64,000 nt of DNA. Origin: JBIOJM01 sp044450785 (GTDB lineage: Bacteria > Planctomycetota > Planctomycetia > Isosphaerales > Isosphaeraceae). Made by a program: the position numbers and the translations under genes. Below are positions 26,830 to 34,248 of the stretch, piece by piece. Within the stretch, counting starts at the first letter, position 1, and each line of letters opens with the position of its first letter. The stretch spans positions 12,139 to 76,138 of the forward strand of contig JBIOJM010000003.1 of the NCBI GenBank assembly GCA_044450785.1, given 5' to 3'. The notes under the pieces were generated by a model. That model was given only the letters and a program-made list of their open reading frames with translations. It was not told where the DNA came from and did not search any database.

Positions 26830-27510
26830 GTGGCCGTTCTCGAGGGACGCAACGTGACGAAGACCTACCGCGAGGGGCCGCACGAGGTGCCGGTGCTCCA
26901 TGGGGTCTCGCTCACGGTCGCGCGGGGCGAAGTCGTGGCGCTCGTCGGCCCCTCGGGCTCGGGCAAGACCACCTTGCTGTCCATCCTGGGTTGCTTGCTC
27001 ACCCCCACCGGCGGCCAGATCGTGGTCGACGGGCAGAAGATTGACTCCAGCCGTCCGGAGCGGCTCCGCGAGGTCCGGCGCCGATCGATCGGCTTCGTCT
27101 TTCAGCAGTTCAACCTGTTGCCGTCGTTGACGGCATCCGAGAACGTCCAGTATGCCCTCAACCTCAAAGGCTGGCGTGGTCCGAGAGCCCGGCGTGAGGC
27201 AGACCGCGTGCTGGAGGCGGTCGGCCTGGGCGATCGCAAGGACTTCCAGCCCCGGGAGCTGTCGGGAGGCCAGCGTCAGCGGATCGCCATCGCGCGGGCG
27301 CTCGCCGGCCCGTCATCGGTGGTCCTTGCCGATGAGCCGACGGGCAACCTCGATTCCGAGAGCGGGAGCCGCGTGCTCGCCTTGTTCCGCGACCTGAGCC
27401 GGTCCGAGGGCCGGGCGCTTCTCATCGTGACCCACGACCCACTGGTCCGGGCGGTCGCCGATCGCATCGTGACGATCCGCGACGGCCGGCTCACTCATGC
27501 CGAGGCTTGA
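26830..27510 (+). CDS. devA: ABC exporter ATPase, DevA/LolD-like
   Basis: The start is a GTG at 26830 with GAGGAGG 8 bases upstream; the longer open frame from 26380 overlaps the permease and is not used. The 226-residue protein has Walker A GPSGSGKT (residues 40-47), the Q-loop in FVFQQFNLLPSLT, the signature LSGGQRQRIAIARAL, Walker B VVLADEPTGNLD and the switch His in VTHD. This is the MacB/LolD/DevA subfamily, matching the upstream permease. It overlaps the following HlyD-type gene by 14 bp. Confidence 0.92.
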   Translation: MAVLEGRNVTKTYREGPHEVPVLHGVSLTVARGEVVALVGPSGSGKTTLLSILGCLLTPTGGQIVVDGQKIDSSRPERLREVRRRSIGFVFQQFNLLPSLTASENVQYALNLKGWRGPRARREADRVLEAVGLGDRKDFQPRELSGGQRQRIAIARALAGPSSVVLADEPTGNLDSESGSRVLALFRDLSRSEGRALLIVTHDPLVRAVADRIVTIRDGRLTHAEA

Positions 27511-28441
27511 ACCGATGTCACCGACGATGCTCCTGGGCCGGGTCGTCCTTCCCGCCGTCGGCCTGATCGTGGCCGCCGCCCTGATCTGGCACGCGGTAAG
27601 CAGCCTCACCACCGAGTCGGAAGCCGTTCCGGTCAGCGGGCCGTCCGCAACCTCGTCCCGCCTACCGGGCCGGATCGCGGCCGAGGGACGGGTCGTTGCG
27701 TATCCTGGCGCCCTAGTCACCGTCGGGACGGAGGTCCTCGGGACGATCGTCAACATGCCGGTCAGTGAGAAAGTGGCCGTCCACAAGGGCGATCTGCTCG
27801 TGGAGCTCCGGGCCGACGATGTGCGGGCCTCGCTGCGAGAGGCCCACCATCGCCTGACCGAGGCCGAGGTCGGCCTCCGCCTCGAACAGGCCCGCGCCGG
27901 GCTCGACCGGATCCTGCCCCTCGTGACGGGCAAGGAGCCACAACAGCCAGACACGCGCCGCGAATTCCTGGCGGCGGCCCTCGCTCGCCGCGACGCAGCC
28001 AGGGCGGCAGTTGATCGCCTCGAGGCCGAGTCGGCCAAGTACCGCATCGTCGCGCCGATCGACGGCGTGGTCCTCGCTCGCCACGCCAACCCCGGCGAGA
28101 CAATCAACGCCGCCGCCCCGCTCGTCACGATCGTGGACCTGAGCCGTCTGCGCGTCGAGGCCGAGGTCGACGAATTCGACATCGCCAGCATCGTCCCGAA
28201 AGCCAAGGCGACGATCACGGCCGAGGGATATCCGGGTCGTCGCTGGCGAGGCGAGGTTGAAGAGGTTGCCGACGCCGTCGTCGCTCGTCAGACTCGTCCC
28301 CAGGATCCCGGCCGCCCGGCCGATACGCGCGTCCTGCTCGTGAAGGTGGCTTTCCGCGAGCCAAGCTCCTTGAAATTGGGACAACGGGTCGAGGTCGAGA
28401 TCGCCGGCCGCGAGCCGGATCAGCGACGTTCTCGGCAATGA
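27497..28441 (+). CDS. devB: ABC exporter membrane-fusion protein, DevB/HlyD-like
   Basis: A 314-residue periplasmic adaptor. One N-terminal membrane anchor (about residues 13-33) precedes the split biotinyl-lipoyl domain (TVGTEVLGTIVNMPVSEK and RIVAPIDGVVLARHANPG). These flank a short alpha-helical hairpin of about 85 residues, and a beta-barrel domain follows (RVEAEVDEFDIASI). An alternative start (MSPTM, 27515) lies just after the ATPase stop. No outer-membrane TolC partner is encoded in the window. The gene ends the exporter operon. Confidence 0.88.
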   Translation: MPRLEPMSPTMLLGRVVLPAVGLIVAAALIWHAVSSLTTESEAVPVSGPSATSSRLPGRIAAEGRVVAYPGALVTVGTEVLGTIVNMPVSEKVAVHKGDLLVELRADDVRASLREAHHRLTEAEVGLRLEQARAGLDRILPLVTGKEPQQPDTRREFLAAALARRDAARAAVDRLEAESAKYRIVAPIDGVVLARHANPGETINAAAPLVTIVDLSRLRVEAEVDEFDIASIVPKAKATITAEGYPGRRWRGEVEEVADAVVARQTRPQDPGRPADTRVLLVKVAFREPSSLKLGQRVEVEIAGREPDQRRSRQ

Positions 28442-28540
28442 GGTTTGGAATCGAGGTCTGGAAACAGTGCGCTCACGAGTTGCTCACCGATAGGAGATTA
28501 GCGAGGAATGGTGATCGTCGTGTTGGATACCATGGTGGTC

Positions 28541-28758
28541 TCAGGCGATCTCCGCATGCTTTTGCTCGTAGTCTTCGAGATGGCTCTTCGTCGCCGTCAG
28601 CAATTCATCGTCCTCCATTTCCCAGACCGCTTCCGGAGTCGGACCCCAAGCGATACACGAGAGGTTCGTGACGAGTTGGCCGAACCGGGCATCCGGGCAG
28701 TGCTCGACCAACTGCGAGAGCGCTCGGAGGATTTCCTGCTTTGTTCGCTGTTGGTCAT
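28541..28758 (-). pseudogene. Frameshifted copy of the 71-residue small protein at 30096-30311
   Basis: Translation of 28541-28750 on the minus strand gives QEILRALSQLVEHC, then DARFGQLVTNLS and VWEMEDDELL. This aligns along its length with the intact 71-residue protein at 30096-30311 (RQELLRILGKL, DVRFGQLLANLS, IWDVEDEELL). The only ATG (28758, overlapping the upstream stop as ATGA) is in a different frame, and the homologous frame has no start before the upstream gene. A one-base indel in the first five codons would explain this; a sequencing error is possible. Confidence 0.6.
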
Positions 28759-28940
28759 GGCAGCTTGTCTCCGATCGTGTGCAGGTGGCCGACGTGTCGC
28801 GGGAGGGTCCGCATCGCCTCCACCCGCACGGTCACACCCGGCAGTATCTTGGCGACGCTCGTCGCCCGCGTCACGCAGTGGTGGACCATCAACTGCCCGT
28901 CCGAGCCTCGATAGGCGAATAGAGGCGACGTCCTCGTCAT
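28755..28940 (-). CDS. Small protein ending HTIGDKLP (paralogue of 30308-30505)
   Basis: A 61-residue protein starting MTRTSPLFAYRGSDG, overlapping the upstream gene by ATGA and the downstream frameshifted gene by ATGA. Its C-terminus (VRVEAMRTLPRHVGHLHTIG) resembles that of the 65-residue protein at 30308-30505 (VIREVREPLGHFPTIG), and both end GD(K/L)(L/I)P. Both are followed by the same small helical gene. No known fold is recognised. The pair could be one half of an immunity or toxin-antitoxin-like module. Confidence 0.6.
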   Translation of the reverse strand: MTRTSPLFAYRGSDGQLMVHHCVTRATSVAKILPGVTVRVEAMRTLPRHVGHLHTIGDKLP

Positions 28941-29260
28941 GCTCGTTGCTCAATATCCATCACATCAAATCCTTCCGCTTCAATCTCCAGCCGCGCCGGA
29001 TCATCGTATTCCCAGTTGGCGAAAACATACTTGTGCCTCGGTGGCGGAGTACGCATCTCGATCAAGGCATACAAGACCATCCCTTCGGGAGCATTCATCT
29101 CCTGATGAGTAACGCCGTGGAATTCAAGGGCAAAGCGGCGGCGCTCGTAACTCTCAACAAGAACGGTGACTGTGTCCTGTGTGCTTTCGACGCGCAGGAT
29201 CGTTCCATCATGTAGGTCGGGCGGGCCAACGTAGGCGACGAACTCGCTTGTCATTGCCAT
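28937..29260 (-). CDS. Small uncharacterised protein (VGPPDLHDG)
   Basis: Starts are possible at 29260 (MAMTSEFVAYVG) or 29254; the frame also runs to a TTG at 29284. The product of about 107 residues looks like one compact beta-rich domain: an early VGPPDLHDGTI, then VTVLVESYERRRFALEFHG and a C-terminal acidic helix. The DLHDG motif is seen in small immunity-type proteins, but I cannot name a family. It heads a three-gene run coupled by ATGA overlaps. Confidence 0.65.
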   Translation of the reverse strand: MAMTSEFVAYVGPPDLHDGTILRVESTQDTVTVLVESYERRRFALEFHGVTHQEMNAPEGMVLYALIEMRTPPPRHKYVFANWEYDDPARLEIEAEGFDVMDIEQRA

Positions 29261-29365
29261 ATCCGATGAGCACAGACAGTCCAAAGCAGCCGGTCAAGAA
29301 TTGAACGCCCGGATGGGCGTCGGATAGCACGCGCGGACAGGCGTAATCATCACTTCTCGAGTTGA

Positions 29366-30112
29366 TCAGGCCTCGGCACCACTCATTCGCCGAGCGTCCC
29401 GCGCCTCGGCTTCAAGCGCCTGGGCAACGAGATCGCCCACCCCCTCCAGCCCAAAGTCCTGGAGAGTAAATTCGTCAAGTCGGATCGTCCGGCGAAGGCC
29501 GTACGCGACAGGTAGTAGTTCCCGCAACTCGTCCCGGTAGGCTCGGGCCTCGTCGCGATGCGGAGGGTCAAGGTCCTGGAACGGCTTGTCTCGGAGCCGG
29601 GGAAATTCCTCACTCCAGAAATAAGCGGGATATAGGGGTCCCCATACACAGGAACGAATTTCGAGAAGACGGGCCAGCCGTGCTCGTGAGAAGTGTTGGC
29701 GTTCGTCCACTTCGATGAACCGTTCCAGCTTCGGCGAGTAGATGTCGCCGGTCAACTTCCACCCCTTGATCAACGGCGCATCGTGCGCGAGTCGGCCCGC
29801 CTCGCGCGCTGCGCGCGCCAGCTTCTCGTACAACTCACGAACCCTTGCGGACACCGTCGCGGGGTGGGCGTCGGGCCTGGCATCGAAGAGACGATCGTCC
29901 AGGCCAGCTAAGTTGATGGCTCGGCCGCCGACAGCCAAATGGTCCAGGTATTGGACCACATACTCCAGCACAGGCTGTTCCCAGCGGCTCGCCACGACGT
30001 CCTCCAACAACCGCGTTGCGCAGCCTAACGATAACCCGGGATTCCGCCGCGATTCCCCGAGCGCTGCAGCGCCTCTGGGGCGTGAGGTTACGCGATTACG
30101 AAGCAGGGGCAT
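29366..30112 (-). CDS. Uncharacterised protein with IEVDERQHF nuclease-like motif
   Basis: The start is set at 30112 (MPLLRNRV), which overlaps the end of the preceding small gene by 17 bp; the upstream open frame is the shadow of that gene. The 248-residue product is rich in Arg and Glu. The middle holds TGDIYSPKLERFIEVDERQH, then FSRARL, which resembles the D...ExD core of DUF559/Vsr-like nuclease folds. A C-terminal helix-rich part follows. Nuclease function is only a suggestion. It sits inside an array of small genes that looks like immunity or conflict genes. Confidence 0.6.
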   Translation of the reverse strand: MPLLRNRVTSRPRGAAALGESRRNPGLSLGCATRLLEDVVASRWEQPVLEYVVQYLDHLAVGGRAINLAGLDDRLFDARPDAHPATVSARVRELYEKLARAAREAGRLAHDAPLIKGWKLTGDIYSPKLERFIEVDERQHFSRARLARLLEIRSCVWGPLYPAYFWSEEFPRLRDKPFQDLDPPHRDEARAYRDELRELLPVAYGLRRTIRLDEFTLQDFGLEGVGDLVAQALEAEARDARRMSGAEA

Positions 30113-30311
30113 GCCGCGCTGACAGCTCCTCGAGATGGACCCTGGCGGCCTCCAACAGCTCCTCGTCCTCGACGTCCCAAATGGCCTCGGCGGTGAAGCT
30201 CTTGGCCATATAGGAAAGGTTGGCAAGTAATTGGCCGAACCGGACGTCGGGCGCCTCCTCGCCGAGTTTGCCAAGTATCCGCAATAGTTCCTGACGGAGG
30301 TCGGGATTCAT
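30096..30311 (-). CDS. 71-residue helical protein (DVRFGQLLANLS / IWDVEDEELL)
   Basis: It starts with MNPDLRQELL and overlaps the upstream gene by ATGA. The protein is almost wholly helical, with two conserved patches, DVRFGQLLANLSYMA and AIWDVEDEELLEAA. A frameshifted paralogue with both patches lies at 28541-28758, also behind a GD(x)xP-ending gene. I recognise it as a recurrent planctomycete small-protein type without assigned function. Regulator, immunity protein and antitoxin are all possible. Confidence 0.7.
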   Translation of the reverse strand: MNPDLRQELLRILGKLGEEAPDVRFGQLLANLSYMAKSFTAEAIWDVEDEELLEAARVHLEELSARHAPAS

Positions 30312-30505
30312 GGTATCAAGTCTCCGATGGTCGGGAAGTGGCCCAACGGCTCCCTCACCTCACGAATCACCTCGACGCCGTTCGTGAAGAAGCCGGCATC
30401 CGTGATGGCCCGCGCCAGAGCATCGAGGACTTCGATCATTGGGAGAACCAGCCCCGCCGCCAAACGAAGAGGCTCGGCGGGCAGGCCCGCCGATGTGATT
30501 TTCAT
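30308..30505 (-). CDS. Small protein ending FPTIGDLIP (partner of the 71-residue protein)
   Basis: The start at 30505 (MKITSAGLPAEPLRL) is preferred to the open-frame start at 30643, whose first 46 residues are Arg/Gly/Pro-rich and unlike coding sequence. The 65-residue product has a hydrophobic helix (AAGLVLPMIEVLDALARAI) and the C-terminal patch VIREVREPLGHFPTIGDLIP. Its end is shared with the small protein at 28755-28940, and both overlap the same type of downstream gene. Confidence 0.6.
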   Translation of the reverse strand: MKITSAGLPAEPLRLAAGLVLPMIEVLDALARAITDAGFFTNGVEVIREVREPLGHFPTIGDLIP

Positions 30506-30608
30506 GATACCAACGAATTGTGGCGGCGGGCCGGGTCCGCCGCAGCGCGAGGTCAGGCCCCTGAAACCGATTGCTCTCGATATGGCCGCTTTGCAAGCAA
30601 GGCCACCT

Positions 30609-31157
30609 TCAAACCGGTGCCATTTGGCGACCAGACTCTTCAAAGGATCCCAGCTCCGTCCTGGTGATCTGTCTCACGCCATCAGCCGTCCATTGCTCGT
30701 CTTTCATGAACGAGGCATACCACGCGTAGCAGTCCGCGCCCGACAAGTACAGCATCAGGCTTCCCGCCTTGTTGGTGACTGTATTTCCGCTGTACCAGAT
30801 GAAGGCTGCGGATTTCGACCACCGATCGAGCGGCTGAGCGAGCGTTCTGCGGCCGGGCTGACGAAGGTGGAGAGGCTTTCCCTGACCGGCGGACGTCCAA
30901 TTCGAGCGATTCGCGTCCCAGAGGAAGTGCTTCTCCAAGCGGACGCGGTTCGGGTTGAAGGGAGGAACATACAACTTTCTCAGTTCCTTACTCTCCCCTC
31001 TGCTCCAGAATCCGAGCCACTTGAAATCGAACCAATTATCCACGTGAACCAGGTAGACCTCGTGCACCTGAAGTGCCGCGAGTGCGCCGTTCACGATCTG
31101 CTGAGCCAGCTCGAGGAAGGCGAGATCGTCGTACTCGGAAGGAAGTAGCTCTATCAT
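30609..31157 (-). CDS. Uncharacterised protein, 182 residues
   Basis: The start is set at MIELLPSEYDDLAFLEL (31157); the frame remains open to 31256. The protein looks like one soluble alpha/beta domain: VHEVYLVHVDNWFDFKWLGF near residue 30, a central charged stretch, then SLMLYLSGADCYAWYASFM. Aromatic content is high. No motif I can assign. It is the first gene of the minus-strand small-gene array and ends about 100 bp before the next gene. Confidence 0.65.
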   Translation of the reverse strand: MIELLPSEYDDLAFLELAQQIVNGALAALQVHEVYLVHVDNWFDFKWLGFWSRGESKELRKLYVPPFNPNRVRLEKHFLWDANRSNWTSAGQGKPLHLRQPGRRTLAQPLDRWSKSAAFIWYSGNTVTNKAGSLMLYLSGADCYAWYASFMKDEQWTADGVRQITRTELGSFEESGRQMAPV

Positions 31158-31268
31158 GGAGTCGCACCCACGGCTTGCGACGGGACGAAATCTCTGTCGG
31201 AGGTCGCACCCCCCTCCCCCGGCCGGAGATAGTATCCTAAACTCAAGATTCAGCATGATTTAAGTCAG

Positions 31269-31342
31269 GGTGGGTGACGGGATTTGAACCCGCGATCCCC
31301 AGATCCACAATCTGGTGCCTTAACCGCTAGGCCACACCCACC
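31269..31342 (-). tRNA. tRNA-His (GTG)
   Basis: On the minus strand the sequence folds as a complete cloverleaf: acceptor GTGGGTG pairs with CACCCAC, D arm GCCTAGCGGTTAAGGC, anticodon stem CCAGA/TCTGG enclosing TTGTGGA (anticodon GTG at 31306-31308), and T arm CGGGTTCAAATCCCG. The extra G opposite the discriminator C at the 5' end (31342) is the G-1 typical of tRNA-His. The 3' CCA is not encoded. Confidence 0.96.
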
Positions 31343-31693
31343 ATCGTCGCGACCGCTCCTTCTCGACACGATAAACCTTGATTCGGGTTCACGTCAAGGC
31401 GGTCGGCGACTGTCACACGATGGCATGCAGGCCCGGCAATCGGAGGTTGATCCGGCCTGAGTCGACGACCCGTTGGGGCCGTGGAGAAAAGGCCGAAATG
31501 TGCGGGTATTGAAGCCGAGCCGAAGAAATGAAAATAAGGCCTTGACAGGGCAAGATAATGTCTTGACGCCGGGCGATCATGTTGATGGGATGAAGCCGCG
31601 ATTTGACAGTCGGGCGAGCGATGGCAAAATCGTGGTGGGTCGGCCGGCTCAAGAGCCGTCGAAGCACCGGGTCGTGAGGCGGATACGGGCATC

Positions 31694-32713
31694 ATGGTGA
31701 CGTCGGTAGTGCGGATCGGAATTGTCGGATGCGGCATGGCCGCGCGCGTCCACCTGGACCGATTTTTGGCCCTGGATGGGGTGTCGATTGCCGGCTGCGC
31801 GGACCCTGATCTGCAAGCAGCCCGTGCGCTGGCGGATCGGGCCTCGCTTGGGACCGGCGCGGGCGCCGGCGCCGTGGCAACACCTGTTCCCGCCTTCGCC
31901 GACCATCGCGAGCTGCTCCGGCAGGTCGCGCCCGACGCGCTGGCGATCCTCACACCGCAGCTTTCGCACTATCGGCTGACAATGGACGCGCTCCAGGCGG
32001 GTTGCCATGTGTTCATCGAGAAACCCCTGTCGACGAACGTGCAAGAGGCGACCGATATCGTCAGCCTGGCCCGCGGGCGCGATCTCAAGGTGGGAGTCGG
32101 CCACCCATTTCGCCTTTGCCCGAGTCTGGTCGAGGCACGGCGCCGGCTTTCCGCCGGCGCGATCGGCCCGGTGCGCCTGGTCACCGCCGCTCTCACCCGG
32201 CCATGGTTCGCCAGCTTCGAGCAGAAGGAGAGCACCGGGCGGTCCAACCCCATGGTGGTGGGGAGTGGCATGCTGGCGGATGCCGGCGACCATCTGATCG
32301 ACGTGTTGCTTTGGACCACGGGACAGGTCGCTCACGAGGTGGCCGCTTTTCAGAGTCGCCGGGATCCCGGAATCGACATTGTCACTGCCGCGGCCGTCCG
32401 ATTGGCGGATGGAACTCCGGTCACCGTGGCGACTTCAGGCATTTCGCCAGGAACGCTGTTCGTGGTGGACTACTTCGGCGAGCAGGGGCGGCTCCGCGCC
32501 ACCGATCAAACCCTGGAGGAAGAACGACTTGACGTACCGCGACGCGAAGTTGCCTTGCCCGTTCCCACCGAGACGATCGAGGGTAACTTCGTGGCCGCCA
32601 TCGCAAGCGAGTCTCGATTGTGCTGTCCAGCCGACGAGGCCCTCGACACCGTGCGACTCCTCGACGCGATCGCGCGATCCGCAGCAACCGGCCAGATTGT
32701 TCGACTCATCTAA
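31694..32713 (+). CDS. Gfo/Idh/MocA family oxidoreductase
   Basis: A 339-residue NAD(P)-dependent oxidoreductase. The N-terminal Rossmann fold shows IGIVGCGMAARVHL with the GxGxxA loop, and EKPLSTN carries the family's Glu-Lys-Pro at the active site. The C-terminal domain shows SNPMVVGSGMLADAGDHLID, where the His is the expected catalytic residue. Substrates in this family are sugars, inositols or related polyols; this one cannot be told. It stands alone between tRNA-His and the acidic protein. TTGAC boxes occur at 31542, 31563 and 31603, but none has a convincing -10 at the right distance. Confidence 0.9.
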   Translation: MVTSVVRIGIVGCGMAARVHLDRFLALDGVSIAGCADPDLQAARALADRASLGTGAGAGAVATPVPAFADHRELLRQVAPDALAILTPQLSHYRLTMDALQAGCHVFIEKPLSTNVQEATDIVSLARGRDLKVGVGHPFRLCPSLVEARRRLSAGAIGPVRLVTAALTRPWFASFEQKESTGRSNPMVVGSGMLADAGDHLIDVLLWTTGQVAHEVAAFQSRRDPGIDIVTAAAVRLADGTPVTVATSGISPGTLFVVDYFGEQGRLRATDQTLEEERLDVPRREVALPVPTETIEGNFVAAIASESRLCCPADEALDTVRLLDAIARSAATGQIVRLI

Positions 32714-32962
32714 AGCGATCATGGAACCATGAAAGGAGGCGTCGGGCAGCCCACTCCGTGGATCCCGTTCTTTTCCATTACTTCGATCACATGGGCACTG
32801 CCGCGGGACACGTGCCTCGACCCGATGCAATCTCGCTGATTTCGATACTTGACAATGAAGCGTCTCCTTGACTACGACTATGGCTCCGCTCTCGGATCGA
32901 ACAGAGTTCACCCAAGGAGCGAATCGGCCATCCACAGCGCGTTGGTTAGGGGGAAGTCCCCG

Positions 32963-33349
32963 ATGAACTCCCATGGCCTGAGGACTGAATCCATGTTGGA
33001 CTCTCTGCAACTGCTCGCCACGGTCGCCGACCCCACTGCCGCCGACACGATGCGGGATGGCTGGTTGAATTTCCCTCCCCCATTGTTTGGACGACACCCC
33101 GGCGAACCACCAGACGACCTGGAACCCGAAGAACCCGACGACGAGGATGGCCTCGACGGCGAAGAATTCGACGACGAGGAATTCGACGACGAGGAATTCG
33201 ACGATGACGACGAGGAAGACATCGACGAAGAACTCGACGACGAGATCGACGACATCGACGTCGAGGAAGACGAGGAAGACGAGTTTGACGACGATGAAGA
33301 CCTCGATGAGCTCGAGGATGACGAGGAAGAAAGTATCGAGGACATTTGA
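32963..33349 (+). CDS. Acidic low-complexity protein (Asp/Glu tail)
   Basis: The start at 32963 (MNSHGLRTESMLDSL) has AGGGGGA upstream; the frame is open from 32849. After about 45 ordinary residues the last 80 are nearly all Asp and Glu, with phased units such as GEEFDDEEFDDEEFD and isolated Ile, Leu and Phe. No fold is expected for the tail. The same DNA read on the other strand gives a poly-Ser frame, which is a shadow. Acidic tails of this kind can bind basic proteins or metal ions; the role is unknown. Confidence 0.6.
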   Translation: MNSHGLRTESMLDSLQLLATVADPTAADTMRDGWLNFPPPLFGRHPGEPPDDLEPEEPDDEDGLDGEEFDDEEFDDEEFDDDDEEDIDEELDDEIDDIDVEEDEEDEFDDDEDLDELEDDEEESIEDI

Positions 33350-33663
33350 TCCCGGCTCAACATCCCGCAGCGGGCGAGAGGGAGGGGTCTCCCCCCCTTT
33401 TGGCTCGTGTTTGGCTCGCGCTCAATCCGATTGGGTGATTGCATGGAGTGAACCGTGCGGTCAACCGTGTGGTTCGCTCCTTGTTTAGACGGAGGACGGA
33501 GCTGAGCGGCAATCGCGGCTGGCGTCTTGTCGAGCAGATCCGATTCCGGCTATTCTGGACCGGCTCAGTTTGCTTTCAGGTTCGATTGCACTCGTCTGCT
33601 CGCGCGGCCTCGGGCCGTGTGAGCTTAGCAGGCGGAACATTGGTCGGGAGGGAGCACTTTGCG
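33350..33663. other. 314-bp gap with no recognised feature
   Basis: The frame of the following TPR gene is open back to 33439, but its upstream residues look non-coding and the ribosome site favours the start at 33664. No hairpin, promoter or small gene is evident. Confidence 0.5.
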
Positions 33664-34104
33664 ATGGCTGCACCCTTGGATCGTCCTGGCGACTCTTCCT
33701 CGGAACGCCCATCTCCCGAGATTTCGACGCGGAGATTGCGCGAGCAAAGCCAGATCGACTTTGAAATCGAGTTTCTGAGCCGGGTTTTGGAGCGTGATCC
33801 GTACTTTGTCGATGCCCTGCGGGTCCAGGCAAATAACCTGGCCGCCAAGGGTCAGTGTGCGCGTGCTCTTCAAATCGATCGCCGCCTGGTGCGGCTGATC
33901 CCCGAAAACGCCATCGCGTGGTACAACCTTGCGTGTAGTTACACGGTTCTCGGCATGGTCGAGCCGGCCTTTTTCGCCCTCCAGAGGTCGCTCGAGCTCG
34001 GTTATTCGTTCGGCAACCACTTGCGCCGCGACCCGGATTTGAAAGCCCTGCGCCGTGACCCACGCTTTGCTCGTCTGCTCCGCCGGTTCGCGTTCATCGT
34101 CTAG
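33664..34104 (+). CDS. Small TPR protein
   Basis: The start at 33664 has GGGAGGGAG about 10 bases upstream. The 146-residue product has a disordered N-terminus and then three helical hairpins of TPR type (FLSRVLERDPYFVDALRVQA, RRLVRLIPENAIAWYNLACS, then ALQRSLELGY). It ends with a DPDLKALRRDPRFARLL helix common at the end of TPR proteins. It likely mediates protein binding. Neighbours give no clear partner. Confidence 0.8.
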   Translation: MAAPLDRPGDSSSERPSPEISTRRLREQSQIDFEIEFLSRVLERDPYFVDALRVQANNLAAKGQCARALQIDRRLVRLIPENAIAWYNLACSYTVLGMVEPAFFALQRSLELGYSFGNHLRRDPDLKALRRDPRFARLLRRFAFIV

Positions 34105-34248
34105 CATGCCAGCCTTTCTCAGGGCGGGCGAGCCCGGCACAACCCGCCGAGGAAGAGAGGCTCATGCCAGTGGATTTCGCCGCGCTCAATCACCCTACAA
34201 TTGTCAAATACAGCTTGAGACGCCGTATTTCCTCGATCAGGAAGGGCC

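Noticed and set aside
28508..29215. Plus-strand frame starting MVIVVLDTMVVSG, like a PIN-domain start
   Set aside because: After about 15 residues it is only the antisense of the small-gene array; the PIN Asn is replaced and no later PIN motifs follow.
31542..31630. TTGAC boxes upstream of the Gfo/Idh/MocA gene as a promoter
   Set aside because: None of the three has a good -10 element 16-18 bp downstream, so no promoter is called.
32908..33444. Minus-strand frame with a long poly-Ser run
   Set aside because: It is the reverse reading of GAC/GAA/GAG codons in the acidic protein gene.
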